Positions 42,165 to 50,528 of a stretch of 64,000 nt of DNA are shown here, piece after piece (position 1 is the stretch's first letter; each line of letters starts with the position of its first letter). Under the pieces are notes generated by a model. The model did no database searches and was not told the DNA's origin. It saw only the letters and a program-made list of their open reading frames with translations. The stretch is from Gluconacetobacter johannae (GTDB lineage Bacteria > Pseudomonadota > Alphaproteobacteria > Acetobacterales > Acetobacteraceae): contig NZ_BAQK01000079.1 of NCBI RefSeq assembly GCF_025994435.1, positions 1 to 64,000 of the forward strand, given 5' to 3'. Position numbers and translations under genes: made by a program.

Positions 42165-43055
42165 ATGTATCGGACGGAAAAATCGGAATGGCGTCGTGCC
42201 GTGGTCGGTCTCACCGTCGCCTCGGTCGCGCTGCTGGGCGCGCGGGCGGCGCGGGCGGCGGATGTCACGCTCGGCATCATCGGTCCGCATGAATATGACC
42301 TGCCTGTCGATTTCAAACCCTTCAACGTGCTGGTGCAGTACGGCGACGGCAATGCGGCGGGGCATTCCTACAACTCCCTGGGGCAGCGGACGCCCGGCGG
42401 GGGCGGGCACACCTGGTCGGGCCTGACGAAATATGTCCATTTCCGCAGCTTCGATGCGATTCCGCATGTCGGTTTCGCCTTCGAACTGATCCAGAGCGAA
42501 AGCTACACCCTTGCCAACGGCACCAATTATGGCGGGTTCGGCCCCACCATCGTCGGCCCGGCGGCGTGGTTCAAGCCGAACAGCCACAGCACGTTCGGCA
42601 TCCAGACCTTCATGCAGACGCCGGTGGGGACGCGCGACGCGACGTCGCCGAACTACTGGTCGAACATTTCGAGCCTGATTTTCGATTACGAATGGCGGCA
42701 TTTCAGCTTCGACGGCGATGTCGGCACCGTGGTCGGCTCGACGAAGCATGTCAGGGGCGAACACAGCTATTCGCCCGGCGTGGTGTTCTACAGCAACCTG
42801 CGGTTCAGCTGGAAAGCCACGCGGCTGGTCGAGCCCTTCTTCGCGCTGGACTGGCAGAACGTGACGGGCACCTATGACCGGACGGCCCGCCAGGACGTGG
42901 CGGAGTCGAACAGCCGCGAGGTGGCGCTGGGCGCGGGCGCCATGTTCAACATCGCGAAGGACGTGTCGTTCACCACGCGCTATTCGCACTCGGTCGATGG
43001 CCGTAACATTCCCGAAAGCAACGCGTATTACATAAAGTTCGTCTATCTGTGGTGA
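42165..43055 (+). CDS. outer-membrane MetA-pathway (transporter-like) protein
   Basis: 296 residues. A signal peptide covers residues 1-32 (RRAVVGLTVASVALLGARAA then RAA). The mature part alternates hydrophobic and polar residues as in a beta-barrel, ending in an aromatic residue (YYIKFVYLW) as outer-membrane proteins do. Stretches such as FELIQSESYTLANGTNYGGF and RYSHSVDGRNIPESNAYY match the Phenol_MetA_deg family of putative outer-membrane transporters. It may serve uptake related to the adjacent gcd, but substrate and link are inferred. Confidence 0.72.
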   Translation: MYRTEKSEWRRAVVGLTVASVALLGARAARAADVTLGIIGPHEYDLPVDFKPFNVLVQYGDGNAAGHSYNSLGQRTPGGGGHTWSGLTKYVHFRSFDAIPHVGFAFELIQSESYTLANGTNYGGFGPTIVGPAAWFKPNSHSTFGIQTFMQTPVGTRDATSPNYWSNISSLIFDYEWRHFSFDGDVGTVVGSTKHVRGEHSYSPGVVFYSNLRFSWKATRLVEPFFALDWQNVTGTYDRTARQDVAESNSREVALGAGAMFNIAKDVSFTTRYSHSVDGRNIPESNAYYIKFVYLW

Positions 43056-43159
43056 CGGCGGGCGTTCGCGCCGGAACGTGACACGAAATGCGTATGACGG
43101 CATGTCTTATGCTGTATAAGTAAGCGGCCTTCTCCGGAGCGGAGGGGCGGTGTCAACGG

Positions 43160-44137
43160 ATGCGCGGACGGTCGGCGAAGATGAAATCGGCTTGCGGTAA
43201 GGACGCGGCCCCCCGCCCCCTGGGGCAGGTGCCTGGGCCACAGGCGCCGGGCGTGGGCGAGGTTGCGAAGTCGTGGCAGCGGTGTTCGGGGTCCTATCAG
43301 CTTGACCCCGCGCAGGGGTGGACGGCCGATGTGCTGTCCGGGGCGGAATTCCGCCATGCCGGCGGCCCGTCGGCGGCCTTCCTGAAAACGGCGCTGCCCG
43401 AGATGGGGCGGCTGTTCGGCCTGGTGCAGGGGCTGGGCCTGATGGTCCTGCTGGCCGACCCGGATGCGATGATCCTGGCGCGCTGCGTGGACGAGACGCA
43501 TCTGCCGGTCTGCCGGCGGTTGCAGTTGCGCGAAGGGGCGCTGTGGAACGAGCAGCTGGCGGGCACCAACGGCATCGGGACGGCGGTGCGGGATTGCTGC
43601 CCGCTGTTCCTGGGCGAGGGCGAGCACTGGCGGTTCTGCTTTTCGCTTCTGGCCAGCTATGCCGTGCCGATTTTCGACGCGCGGGGCCGCCTGGCGGGGG
43701 CGATCAACCTGGCGGCGTTCCACGGGAACGCGACGCGGGCGGTGGCGTCGCTGGTGCTGGACACGCTGCTGCAGGCCGGGCGGCGCATCGAGGAGCAGTT
43801 GTTCCGCGCCCGTCATGAGGGCCAGCAGGTGCTGAGCCTGGGGGTGGCGGCGGGCTGTTCGGCCCCGCTGGTCGCGATCAACGCCGATGGCGAGGTGACC
43901 GGGGCGACCCATGCGGCGCGGGCGCTGACGGGCTGGACGGACGACATGATCCGCACGCATCCGAACCTGTTGACCGGGCTGGAGGCGGGCGACGAGATCA
44001 GCTTCCAGCGGGCGGAGGAACATGTCATCCGCGCGGCGCTGACCCTGGCGCAGGGGAATGCCAGCGTGACGGCGCGCAACCTGGGGATCGGCCGCGCGAC
44101 GCTGTATCGCAAGATGAAGGCGATGGGCATCCGCTAG
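43160..44137 (+). CDS. AcoR-like regulator lacking the sigma-54 AAA+ domain
   Basis: 325 residues. The N-terminal GAF-type sensor has LREGALWNEQLAGTNGIGTA then VRDCCPLFLGEGEHWRFCFS, typical of AcoR-type activators. A short PAS-like region follows (APLVAINADGEVTGATHAAR). The C-terminus is a Fis HTH (AALTLAQGNASVTARNLGIG then RATLYRKMKAMGIR). The central ATPase that contacts sigma-54, with GAFTGA, is absent, and there is no gap or frameshift to explain it. It may thus act as a sigma-54-independent regulator of gcd or its neighbours. Confidence 0.8.
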   Translation: MRGRSAKMKSACGKDAAPRPLGQVPGPQAPGVGEVAKSWQRCSGSYQLDPAQGWTADVLSGAEFRHAGGPSAAFLKTALPEMGRLFGLVQGLGLMVLLADPDAMILARCVDETHLPVCRRLQLREGALWNEQLAGTNGIGTAVRDCCPLFLGEGEHWRFCFSLLASYAVPIFDARGRLAGAINLAAFHGNATRAVASLVLDTLLQAGRRIEEQLFRARHEGQQVLSLGVAAGCSAPLVAINADGEVTGATHAARALTGWTDDMIRTHPNLLTGLEAGDEISFQRAEEHVIRAALTLAQGNASVTARNLGIGRATLYRKMKAMGIR

Positions 44138-44303
44138 GCGTGCGGGGCAGGAAATCGCCTGTCGAGGCCCGGGGGTTTCGCGTCATGAAGACGCAGGTGC
44201 GCCAGGCCGTTTCGGCGCGCCGCGTTTTTGCCGCGCCCGGGGGAACCCGGTCCTGTCACGATCGTTTCCCGATCACCGCACGGCATCGAAGGGGCGTCGC
44301 GTC

Positions 44304-44882
44304 ATGCTGCTGCTGATCTGCGGTCTTGCCCTCTTTCTCGGCATGCATTCGGTCCATATGGTCGCGCCCGACTGGCGGGCCCGGCAGGTCGCCGCGCTGG
44401 GCCTGATGCGCTGGAAGGGCGTCTTCTCGCTGGTCTCGCTGGCCGGGCTGGTGCTGATCGTGATGGGGTTCGGCGCGGCGCGGATGCAGCCGCACCTGCT
44501 GTATGGCCCCCCGGCGTGGCTGCGCCATGTCAACGCGCTGTTCACGCTGGCGGCTTTCGTGCTGGTCGCGGCGGCCTATGTGCCGCGCAACCACCTCAAG
44601 GCCAGTCTGGGCCACCCGATGCTGGCCGGCGTCAAGGTCTGGGCGTTCGGCCATCTGCTGGCCACCGGCATGGTGCATGACGTCGTGCTGTTCGGCCCGT
44701 TCCTGCTGTGGGCCGTGCTCGATTTCCGGGTCTCCCGCCGGCGCGACCGGGTGGCCGGCACCGTCTATCCGGCCGGATCGGCGCGGGGCGATGCGATGGC
44801 GCTGGTCATCGGCGCCGTTGCCTGGATCGCCGTGGCGGTCTGGCTGCATGGCATGCTGATCGGCGTGCCCGCCCTGGCCTGA
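44304..44882 (+). CDS. NnrU-family membrane protein
   Basis: 192 residues with about five membrane helices, starting MLLLICGLALFLGMHSVHMV. The conserved motif FLGMHSVH and the later AFGHLLATGMVHDVVLFGPF match the NnrU family. NnrU was linked to nitrite/nitric-oxide metabolism in other alphaproteobacteria, and related members include an isomerase of carotene synthesis. The role here is unclear. Its stop codon lies inside the terminal repeat of a MITE copy. Confidence 0.8.
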   Translation: MLLLICGLALFLGMHSVHMVAPDWRARQVAALGLMRWKGVFSLVSLAGLVLIVMGFGAARMQPHLLYGPPAWLRHVNALFTLAAFVLVAAAYVPRNHLKASLGHPMLAGVKVWAFGHLLATGMVHDVVLFGPFLLWAVLDFRVSRRRDRVAGTVYPAGSARGDAMALVIGAVAWIAVAVWLHGMLIGVPALA

Positions 44883-45035
44883 CGGGAAATGCGCGCTGGC
44901 GGCGATCCGACGCGCGTTTTCTGCGCTCCGATGCTCACGGCCGATAAGGCCGCTCCGCTTCGGTGCTCAAAAACACACGCCGGGCGCTTCACTGCGTTCC
45001 GCTCTCGCGCGCCAGCCCCCATTTCCGGTCAGGCT
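44876..45035. mobile_element. 160-bp MITE-like element, copy 1
   Basis: Ends GGCCTGACGGGAAATG and CATTTCCGGTCAGGCT (inverted, 14 of 16 pairs). The internal sequence is nearly the same as in copies 2 and 3. No clear target duplication remains, so this may be the oldest copy. It contains the end and stop of nnrU-like on one side and supplies the C-terminal codons and stop of eutC on the other. Confidence 0.88.
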
Positions 45036-45801
45036 CCGAGGCCGGGGTCTCGTCCTTCAGCGCGATGCCGCTGCGCCCGAGGCGGCGCGCGCCCGCCAGC
45101 AGGCCGGCCAGCCGGGCGGCGGCGGCTTCGGCGGACAGGCCGCCGTGGTCGTGGATGTTGGAAATGCAGTTGCGTTCGCTATCCAGCCGGCCGGGGCGCG
45201 GGTCCCAGGTCATGTACAGGCTCAGGCTGTCCGACACGCTCAGGCCCGGCCGTTCGCCGATCATCATGACGACGCATCCGGCCCCCAGGCGGTGCGCGAT
45301 GTCGTCGCCCAGGGCGACGCGCGCATTGTGCGCCACCACCACCGGCGCGATCCGCCAGCCGGGCAGCAGCGCGCGGCAGGCGGCCAGCACCGGCGGGGCC
45401 TGCCGTTCCGCCGCCAGGGCCGACAGGCCGTCGGCGATCACGAACGCCACGTCATACCGCCCGCGCGGCAGGCGCGCGGCGCTGTCGGCCGACAGGCGGC
45501 GGCCCAGGTCGGGGCGGCGGATGAACGTCGCCCGGTCGGCGGCCTGGCTGCACACCGGCAGGACGGGGCCGTCCAGCGCCAGGGCCTGCTGCCGCAGGGG
45601 GGCCATGACCGCCCGGCGGGCCCGCGCGTGGGCCAGCTGGAAGGCCAGGACCTCGCCCCCCGCCACGGTGTCGCCGGCGCGGGGCTGGCCCACCCGGGCG
45701 CGGGTCAGGCCCCGCAGCGGCGCCCATGGATCGGTCTCCGGGTCGGTGCTCGGGGGGTCGATGATCGGGGGGGCGGTGCGGTCGGGAGGGGATCGGGTCA
45801 T
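44989..45801 (-). CDS. eutC: ethanolamine ammonia-lyase small subunit
   Basis: 270 residues, leftward. ALDGPVLPVCSQAADRATFI, RPDLGRRLSADSAARL, CVVMMIGERPGLSVSDSLSL and CISNIHDHGGLSAEAAAARL are EutC signatures. With EutB it converts ethanolamine to acetaldehyde and ammonia using adenosylcobalamin. The family normally ends close to SGIALKD; here about 20 more residues (TPASEPDRKWGLARESGTQ) are read from MITE copy 1. Four bp separate it from eutB. Confidence 0.9.
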   Translation of the reverse strand: MTRSPPDRTAPPIIDPPSTDPETDPWAPLRGLTRARVGQPRAGDTVAGGEVLAFQLAHARARRAVMAPLRQQALALDGPVLPVCSQAADRATFIRRPDLGRRLSADSAARLPRGRYDVAFVIADGLSALAAERQAPPVLAACRALLPGWRIAPVVVAHNARVALGDDIAHRLGAGCVVMMIGERPGLSVSDSLSLYMTWDPRPGRLDSERNCISNIHDHGGLSAEAAAARLAGLLAGARRLGRSGIALKDETPASEPDRKWGLARESGTQ

Positions 45802-45805
45802 GGCG

Positions 45806-47188
45806 TCAGCCCTCGGGGGCGATGATGCGGCCCAGGGCCTGCGGCGCGTTCAGGCGCAGCCGTCCACGCGTGTCCAGCAGGTCCATGCCCGCCAGCCACG
45901 CCTCGAATTCCGGCGCGGCGCGGACGCCGAAGCTGGCGCGCAGGGTCAGCATGTCGTGGCAGGACAGGCTCTGGTAGCTGAGCATCACGTCGTCGCCGCC
46001 GGGCACGGCGATCAGGAAATTCACCCCGGCCACCGTCAGCAGCATCATCAGGTTGTCCATGTCGTCCTGGTCGGCCTCGGCATGGTTGGTGTAGCAGACG
46101 TCGCACCCCATCGGCAGGCCCATCAGCTTGCCGCAGAAATGGTCCTCCAGCCCCGCGCGGATGATCTGCTTGCCGTCGTACAGATATTCCGGCCCGATGA
46201 AGCCGACCACGGTGTTGACCAGCAGGGGTGAAAAGGCCCGCGCCACGGCGTAGGCGCGCACTTCGGCGGTCTGCTGGTCCATGCCGTGGTGGGCGTCGGC
46301 CGACAGGGCCGCGCCCTGGCCGGTCTCGAAATACATCACGTCCCGGCCCACCGTGCCGCGATTCAGCGACAGGGCGGCGTCGCGCGCCTCGGCCAGCAGC
46401 GCCAGCGACACGCCGAAGCCGGTATTGGCGGCCTGGGTCCCGGCGATGGACTGGAACACCAGGTCGACCGGCGCGCCGCGTTCGATCATCGCGATGGAAT
46501 TGGTGATGTGCGTCAGCACGCAGCCTTGCGTGGGAATGGCGTAGCGGGTGCGTACGGCCTCCAGCATGTCCAGCAGGACGATGCCGTGGGCGACGTTGTC
46601 GGTGGCCGGGTTGATGCCGATCACCGCGTCGCCCGCCCCCAGCAGCAGCCCGTCCAGCAGCGACGCGGCGATGCCCCTGGGGTCGTCGGTGGGGTGGTTG
46701 GGCTGAAGGCGGCTGCCCAGCCGGCCCGGCAGGCCCTGCGTGTTGCGAAAGGCGGTGCGGACCTCGATCTTGCGCGCCGCCGCGATCAGGTCCTGGTTCC
46801 GCATCAGCTTGCTGACGGCCGCCACCATTTCCGGCGTCAGGCCGGGCGACAGGGCGGCGATGGCCGCCGCGTCGGCCTGGTGCGACAGCAGCCAGTCGCG
46901 GAACTGCCCCACCGTCATGTGCGCCACCGGGGCGAAGGACGCGGCGTCGTGCGTATCGACGATCAGCCGCGTGACCTCGTCGGTTTCGTAGGGGACCGGC
47001 AGGTCGTCGAGGAATGCCGCCAGCGGGATGTCGGCCAGGGCGTAGCGCGCGGCGATGCGCGCGACCGGGTCGGCGGCGGCGACGCCGGCCAGTTCGTCGC
47101 CCGACCGCTGGGGCGACGCGCGGGCTAGGACCTGTCGCAGGTCGGAAAACCGGTGGACTTCCCCGTCCAGGGTCGCGCGATATGTCAC
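45806..47188 (-). CDS. eutB: ethanolamine ammonia-lyase large subunit
   Basis: About 460 residues from the GTG at 47188 (VTYRATLDGEVHRFSDLRQV matches the normal EutB start). An in-frame ATG at 47221 would add 11 residues without a good ribosome-binding site. GDAVIGINPATDNVAHGIVL, QGCVLTHITNSIAMIERGAP and the catalytic barrel region FQSIAGTQAANTGFGVSLAL are all present. No microcompartment or reactivase (eutA) genes are nearby, so the enzyme is presumably cytosolic and free. It follows the choV transporter gene by 72 bp on the same strand. Confidence 0.9.
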   Translation of the reverse strand: MTYRATLDGEVHRFSDLRQVLARASPQRSGDELAGVAAADPVARIAARYALADIPLAAFLDDLPVPYETDEVTRLIVDTHDAASFAPVAHMTVGQFRDWLLSHQADAAAIAALSPGLTPEMVAAVSKLMRNQDLIAAARKIEVRTAFRNTQGLPGRLGSRLQPNHPTDDPRGIAASLLDGLLLGAGDAVIGINPATDNVAHGIVLLDMLEAVRTRYAIPTQGCVLTHITNSIAMIERGAPVDLVFQSIAGTQAANTGFGVSLALLAEARDAALSLNRGTVGRDVMYFETGQGAALSADAHHGMDQQTAEVRAYAVARAFSPLLVNTVVGFIGPEYLYDGKQIIRAGLEDHFCGKLMGLPMGCDVCYTNHAEADQDDMDNLMMLLTVAGVNFLIAVPGGDDVMLSYQSLSCHDMLTLRASFGVRAAPEFEAWLAGMDLLDTRGRLRLNAPQALGRIIAPEG

Positions 47189-47260
47189 GGTCCAGCCTAT
47201 CCTTCCGGCCCAGGCGGGCATGATGGCAAGCGCAAGGGGTGGGCCGTCAAGCCGTTTCGG

Positions 47261-48466
47261 TCAGGGCACGGGGGCGCGGGGGATGCCGATCATCGCGCCG
47301 ATCATGTCGGCGTCGTCGCACAGCCCGGCCAGCGTGTCCCCGTCGTCGATCAGCACCGGCAGGCCGCTGCGCTGGCGCAGGATGGCGATCGTCTGCAACG
47401 TGCAGGTGAGAGGCGCGCGATAGATGGTGCCGGGCCGGATCGGCGCGGTGGCCGCGTCGCCCTCCGCGAAGCGCGCGACCGGCACCGGGGCGCCGTCGGG
47501 CCGGGTCACCTGCTGCGTCGCGGGGTCCAGGCCGCAGGTTCCGGCGGCGTCCAGCGCCACGCGCCCGTCGGCCAGGCGCGCGACGTGCGCCAGCCGCCGC
47601 ATGACGGCGCCGGCGTTGAGCACCGGCAGCGGGTTCATGTGCCGCACGAAGGCGCTGACGTACTCGTCGGCGGGGCGGATGACGATGTCGTCGGGGCGGC
47701 CGGTCTGCACGATCCGGCCTTCGCGCATGATCGTGATGCGGTTGCCGATCTTCAGCGCCTCGTCGATATCGTGGCTGACGAACAGGATGGTTTTCTTCAG
47801 CCGCCGTTGCAGGTCCAGCAGTTCGTCCTGCAGCTTGCGGCGGATCAGCGGGTCGAGCGCCGAGAACGGTTCGTCCATCAGCAGGATGTCGGCGTCGGTG
47901 GCGAAGGCGCGCGCCAGGCCCACGCGCTGCTGCATGCCGCCCGACAGTTCGCCGACATGCGCCTCCGCCCAGCGGGTCAGCCCGACCAGTTCCAGCTTCT
48001 CGTCCACCACCTGGCGCCGGAGGGTGGGGGCCATGCCGCGCAGTTCCAGCCCGAAGCCCACATTGTCGCGCACCGTGCGCCAGGGCAGCAGGCCGAACTG
48101 CTGGAACACCATGGCGATGCGGGTCTTGCGAAGCTCGCGCAGGGTATCGGGGTCGCAACGGGCGATATCGACATGGGCCAGCCCGTTGCCGATCCGCACC
48201 TCGCCGCGCGCGACCTTGTTCAGCCCGTTGGCGGCGCGCAGCAGCGTGGACTTGCCCGACCCCGACAGGCCCATCAGCACGCTGATCTCGCCGCGTTCGA
48301 TGTCCAGGCTGGCGTCGGCGACGCCGACCGTCACCCCCAGGTCGCGCGCGATGTCCTCGCGCGTGCCGCCGCCGTCCAGCCGCCGCAACGCCTCGGCCAG
48401 CGGGCCGGGGGCGTTGGCGCGGTGGAACAGGATATCGACATGGTGGAAGGAAAGTGCCGTGGTCAT
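47261..48466 (-). CDS. choV: choline/betaine-type ABC transporter ATPase
   Basis: 401 residues. Walker A GLSGSGKST, signature LSGGMQQRVGLARAFATDAD and Walker B ILLMDEPFSALDPLIRRKLQ, then H-loop VSHDIDEALKIG. A C-terminal extension (about 270-401) has a weak CBS-like end, as in ProV/OpuA/ChoV proteins that sense ionic strength or adenosine. ATGA overlap with the permease. It powers uptake with ChoW and ChoX. The symbol follows the binding-protein match and locus context. Confidence 0.85.
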   Translation of the reverse strand: MTTALSFHHVDILFHRANAPGPLAEALRRLDGGGTREDIARDLGVTVGVADASLDIERGEISVLMGLSGSGKSTLLRAANGLNKVARGEVRIGNGLAHVDIARCDPDTLRELRKTRIAMVFQQFGLLPWRTVRDNVGFGLELRGMAPTLRRQVVDEKLELVGLTRWAEAHVGELSGGMQQRVGLARAFATDADILLMDEPFSALDPLIRRKLQDELLDLQRRLKKTILFVSHDIDEALKIGNRITIMREGRIVQTGRPDDIVIRPADEYVSAFVRHMNPLPVLNAGAVMRRLAHVARLADGRVALDAAGTCGLDPATQQVTRPDGAPVPVARFAEGDAATAPIRPGTIYRAPLTCTLQTIAILRQRSGLPVLIDDGDTLAGLCDDADMIGAMIGIPRAPVP

Positions 48467-49314
48467 CGCGGGGCGCCTTTCGGCCGGCACAGCCGGTCCA
48501 GCATGATGGCCAGCAGGACGATGGCGAAGCCGGATTCGAAGCCGATATCGACCTGCACCGTGTTCAGGGCGCGCACCACCGGCACGCCCAGGCCGCCGGC
48601 GCCGACCAGGGCGGCGATCACCACCATGGACAGGCTGAGCATGATGCATTGCGTCAGCCCCGCCTGGATCATGGGCAGGGCGGCGGGCAGTTCGACCTTC
48701 CACAGCAGTTGCGACGGGGTGGCGCCGAAGGATTCGCCGGCCTCGACCAGCCCGCGCGGGACCGAGGCGATGCCCATCTGCGTCATGCGGATGGGGGCGG
48801 GAATGGCGAAGACGATGGTCGAGATCATGCCCGGCACGGTGCCCAGCCCGAACAGGATCAGGGTCGGGATCAGATAGACGAAGGTCGGCAGCGTCTGCAT
48901 CAGGTCCAGCACCGGGTGCAGCGCCCGGCCCAGCCACGGGCGATGGGCGGCGGCGATGCCCACCGGCACGCCGACCAGCATGCACGTCAGGGTCGAGAAC
49001 AGGATCAGCGACAGGGTCGCCATCGTCTCCTGCCAGTAGCCCTGGTTGATGATGAACAGCAGCCCCAGCGCGATCAGCGCCGCCAGGCCGGCCGAACGCC
49101 GCCAGGCGTAGGCGCCGGCCGCGCACAGCGCCACCAGCAGCAGTGCCGGCATGTCCAGCAGCAGGGTGGTCAGCCCGTCGGCGCAGAAGCCCACGGCGTC
49201 GCTGATGGCGTTGAAGACGCCCAGGCAATGCGCGCGGACCAGCTCCACGCCTCCGGCCATGACCCGGCCGACGGGAATCTTGTGGGCCGCAATCCAGTGT
49301 TCGAGACCGTCCAT
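48463..49314 (-). CDS. choW: choline/betaine-type ABC transporter permease
   Basis: 283 residues. About six membrane helices, and the family loop EAGESFGATPSQLLWKVELP then AALPMIQAGLTQCIMLSLSM that contacts the ATPase. The N-terminal 40 residues are amphipathic as in ProW. It lies 13 bp after the binding-protein gene and overlaps the ATPase gene, forming one operon with choX and choV. Confidence 0.87.
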   Translation of the reverse strand: MDGLEHWIAAHKIPVGRVMAGGVELVRAHCLGVFNAISDAVGFCADGLTTLLLDMPALLLVALCAAGAYAWRRSAGLAALIALGLLFIINQGYWQETMATLSLILFSTLTCMLVGVPVGIAAAHRPWLGRALHPVLDLMQTLPTFVYLIPTLILFGLGTVPGMISTIVFAIPAPIRMTQMGIASVPRGLVEAGESFGATPSQLLWKVELPAALPMIQAGLTQCIMLSLSMVVIAALVGAGGLGVPVVRALNTVQVDIGFESGFAIVLLAIMLDRLCRPKGAPR

Positions 49315-49327
49315 GTCCGTCTTTTCG

Positions 49328-50284
49328 CTATCTGTGGGCCTGGAGGGCGGACAGCACGGCCGGCAGGCCGGGCCGGCCGTCGAGGGTGGTCACGCCGTCC
49401 AGCCAGGGGGCCAGCACGTCGGGGTGGGCGCGCAGCCAGCGGCGGGCCTCGTCCCGCGGGGGCAGGTGTTCGTCCTGGATGGCCTTCATCATCACGTTCT
49501 CGCCGTCGATGGAAAAGCGGATCTGGCGCAGCAGGCGGGTGGCGTTGGGGCAGGCGGCGTCGTACCCCGCCCGGATCACGGTATGCACGCTGGCCCCGGC
49601 GTCGGGGCCGAAGAGCGCGTCCCCGCCGGTCAGGTAGCGCAGGTGGTGGCGCATGTTCATCGGGTGCGGCTCCCACGCCAGGAAGACGATGGGCCGGTGG
49701 CTTTCGATCGAGCGCGCGACCTGGCTGAGCATGCCCTGTTCGCTGCTTTCGACCAGGCGGAACCGCCCCAGCCCGAACCGGTCGTCGCGGATCATGTCCA
49801 GCACCAGCCCGTTGCCGTCGTTGCCGGCCTCGACCCCGTAGATGACGTGGCCCAGCTTCGACCCCCAGCGCGCGATGTCGCCGAAATCGTGCAGCCCGGC
49901 CTGCCAGACCTCGTCGGGCACCGCCAGGGTGTAGTGCGCGCCCGACAGGTTGGTCGCGATCTGCCGCACGCTGCCGTTCTTCAGGAACGGGGCGATGGCG
50001 GCGTCGCCCGAGGGTTCCCAGTTGCTCAGGAACCCGTCCACCTGCCCGGCGCCCATGGTCAGGTAGGTGACGGTCAGCGCCAGCAGGGGCGTGCGCGTCT
50101 GGTAGCCCAGCGCGTCGAACAGGGTGGCGCCGACGGCGGTCACCGCCGACGCGTCGGTCCATCCGGCATCGGCCAGGCGCACCGTCCGGCAGGCGGCGGG
50201 GTCCTCGGCGCGGGCGGCCGGGCAGGCGACGCATGTCAGCAGGGCGGACAGAAGGATGATCGCACGGCGCATCGCGGGCAGCAT
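49328..50284 (-). CDS. choX: periplasmic choline-binding protein
   Basis: Mature protein of about 290 residues after a signal peptide (MRRAIILLSALLTCVACPAARA). The start is set to the ATG at 50284; 50272 or an upstream in-frame ATG at 50371 are alternatives. The aromatic cage for a quaternary amine is visible: Trp in LADAGWTDASA, Trp in FLSNWEPSGD, Tyr in SGAHYTLAVP and Trp in FLAWEPHPMNM, in the order known for ChoX. Specificity for choline over betaine is inferred from that pattern. It is divergent from betIB. Confidence 0.85.
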   Translation of the reverse strand: MLPAMRRAIILLSALLTCVACPAARAEDPAACRTVRLADAGWTDASAVTAVGATLFDALGYQTRTPLLALTVTYLTMGAGQVDGFLSNWEPSGDAAIAPFLKNGSVRQIATNLSGAHYTLAVPDEVWQAGLHDFGDIARWGSKLGHVIYGVEAGNDGNGLVLDMIRDDRFGLGRFRLVESSEQGMLSQVARSIESHRPIVFLAWEPHPMNMRHHLRYLTGGDALFGPDAGASVHTVIRAGYDAACPNATRLLRQIRFSIDGENVMMKAIQDEHLPPRDEARRWLRAHPDVLAPWLDGVTTLDGRPGLPAVLSALQAHR

Positions 50285-50492
50285 ATCCTTTCGGCGGAGG
50301 AACGGGAAATCATTCTGGCAGGAGATTGAATGGTCGTGCAAATAATCGGGGCGGAGGCGTTTCCGCGACAAGGCTACACCGAAGGAAACCGGCCTGCCAA
50401 CCCGGGTTTTTTACTTTAAAATGCATGATTATGTCGGAATAATACAAGGAAATCGGTCGGTTTCGCGCTTTCATGCAAGGCTGGATTTGTCG

Positions 50493-50508
50493 TTGAACAA
50501 CCGTTCAA
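50493..50508. promoter_or_regulatory. BetI-box-like operator
   Basis: TTGAAC-N4-GTTCAA lies 20 bp before the betIB start, between the divergent choX and betIB genes. It resembles known BetI boxes. It would let choline relieve repression of both units. Binding is inferred. Confidence 0.65.
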
Positions 50509-50528
50509 GAGTATGCAGGATATCCGGC

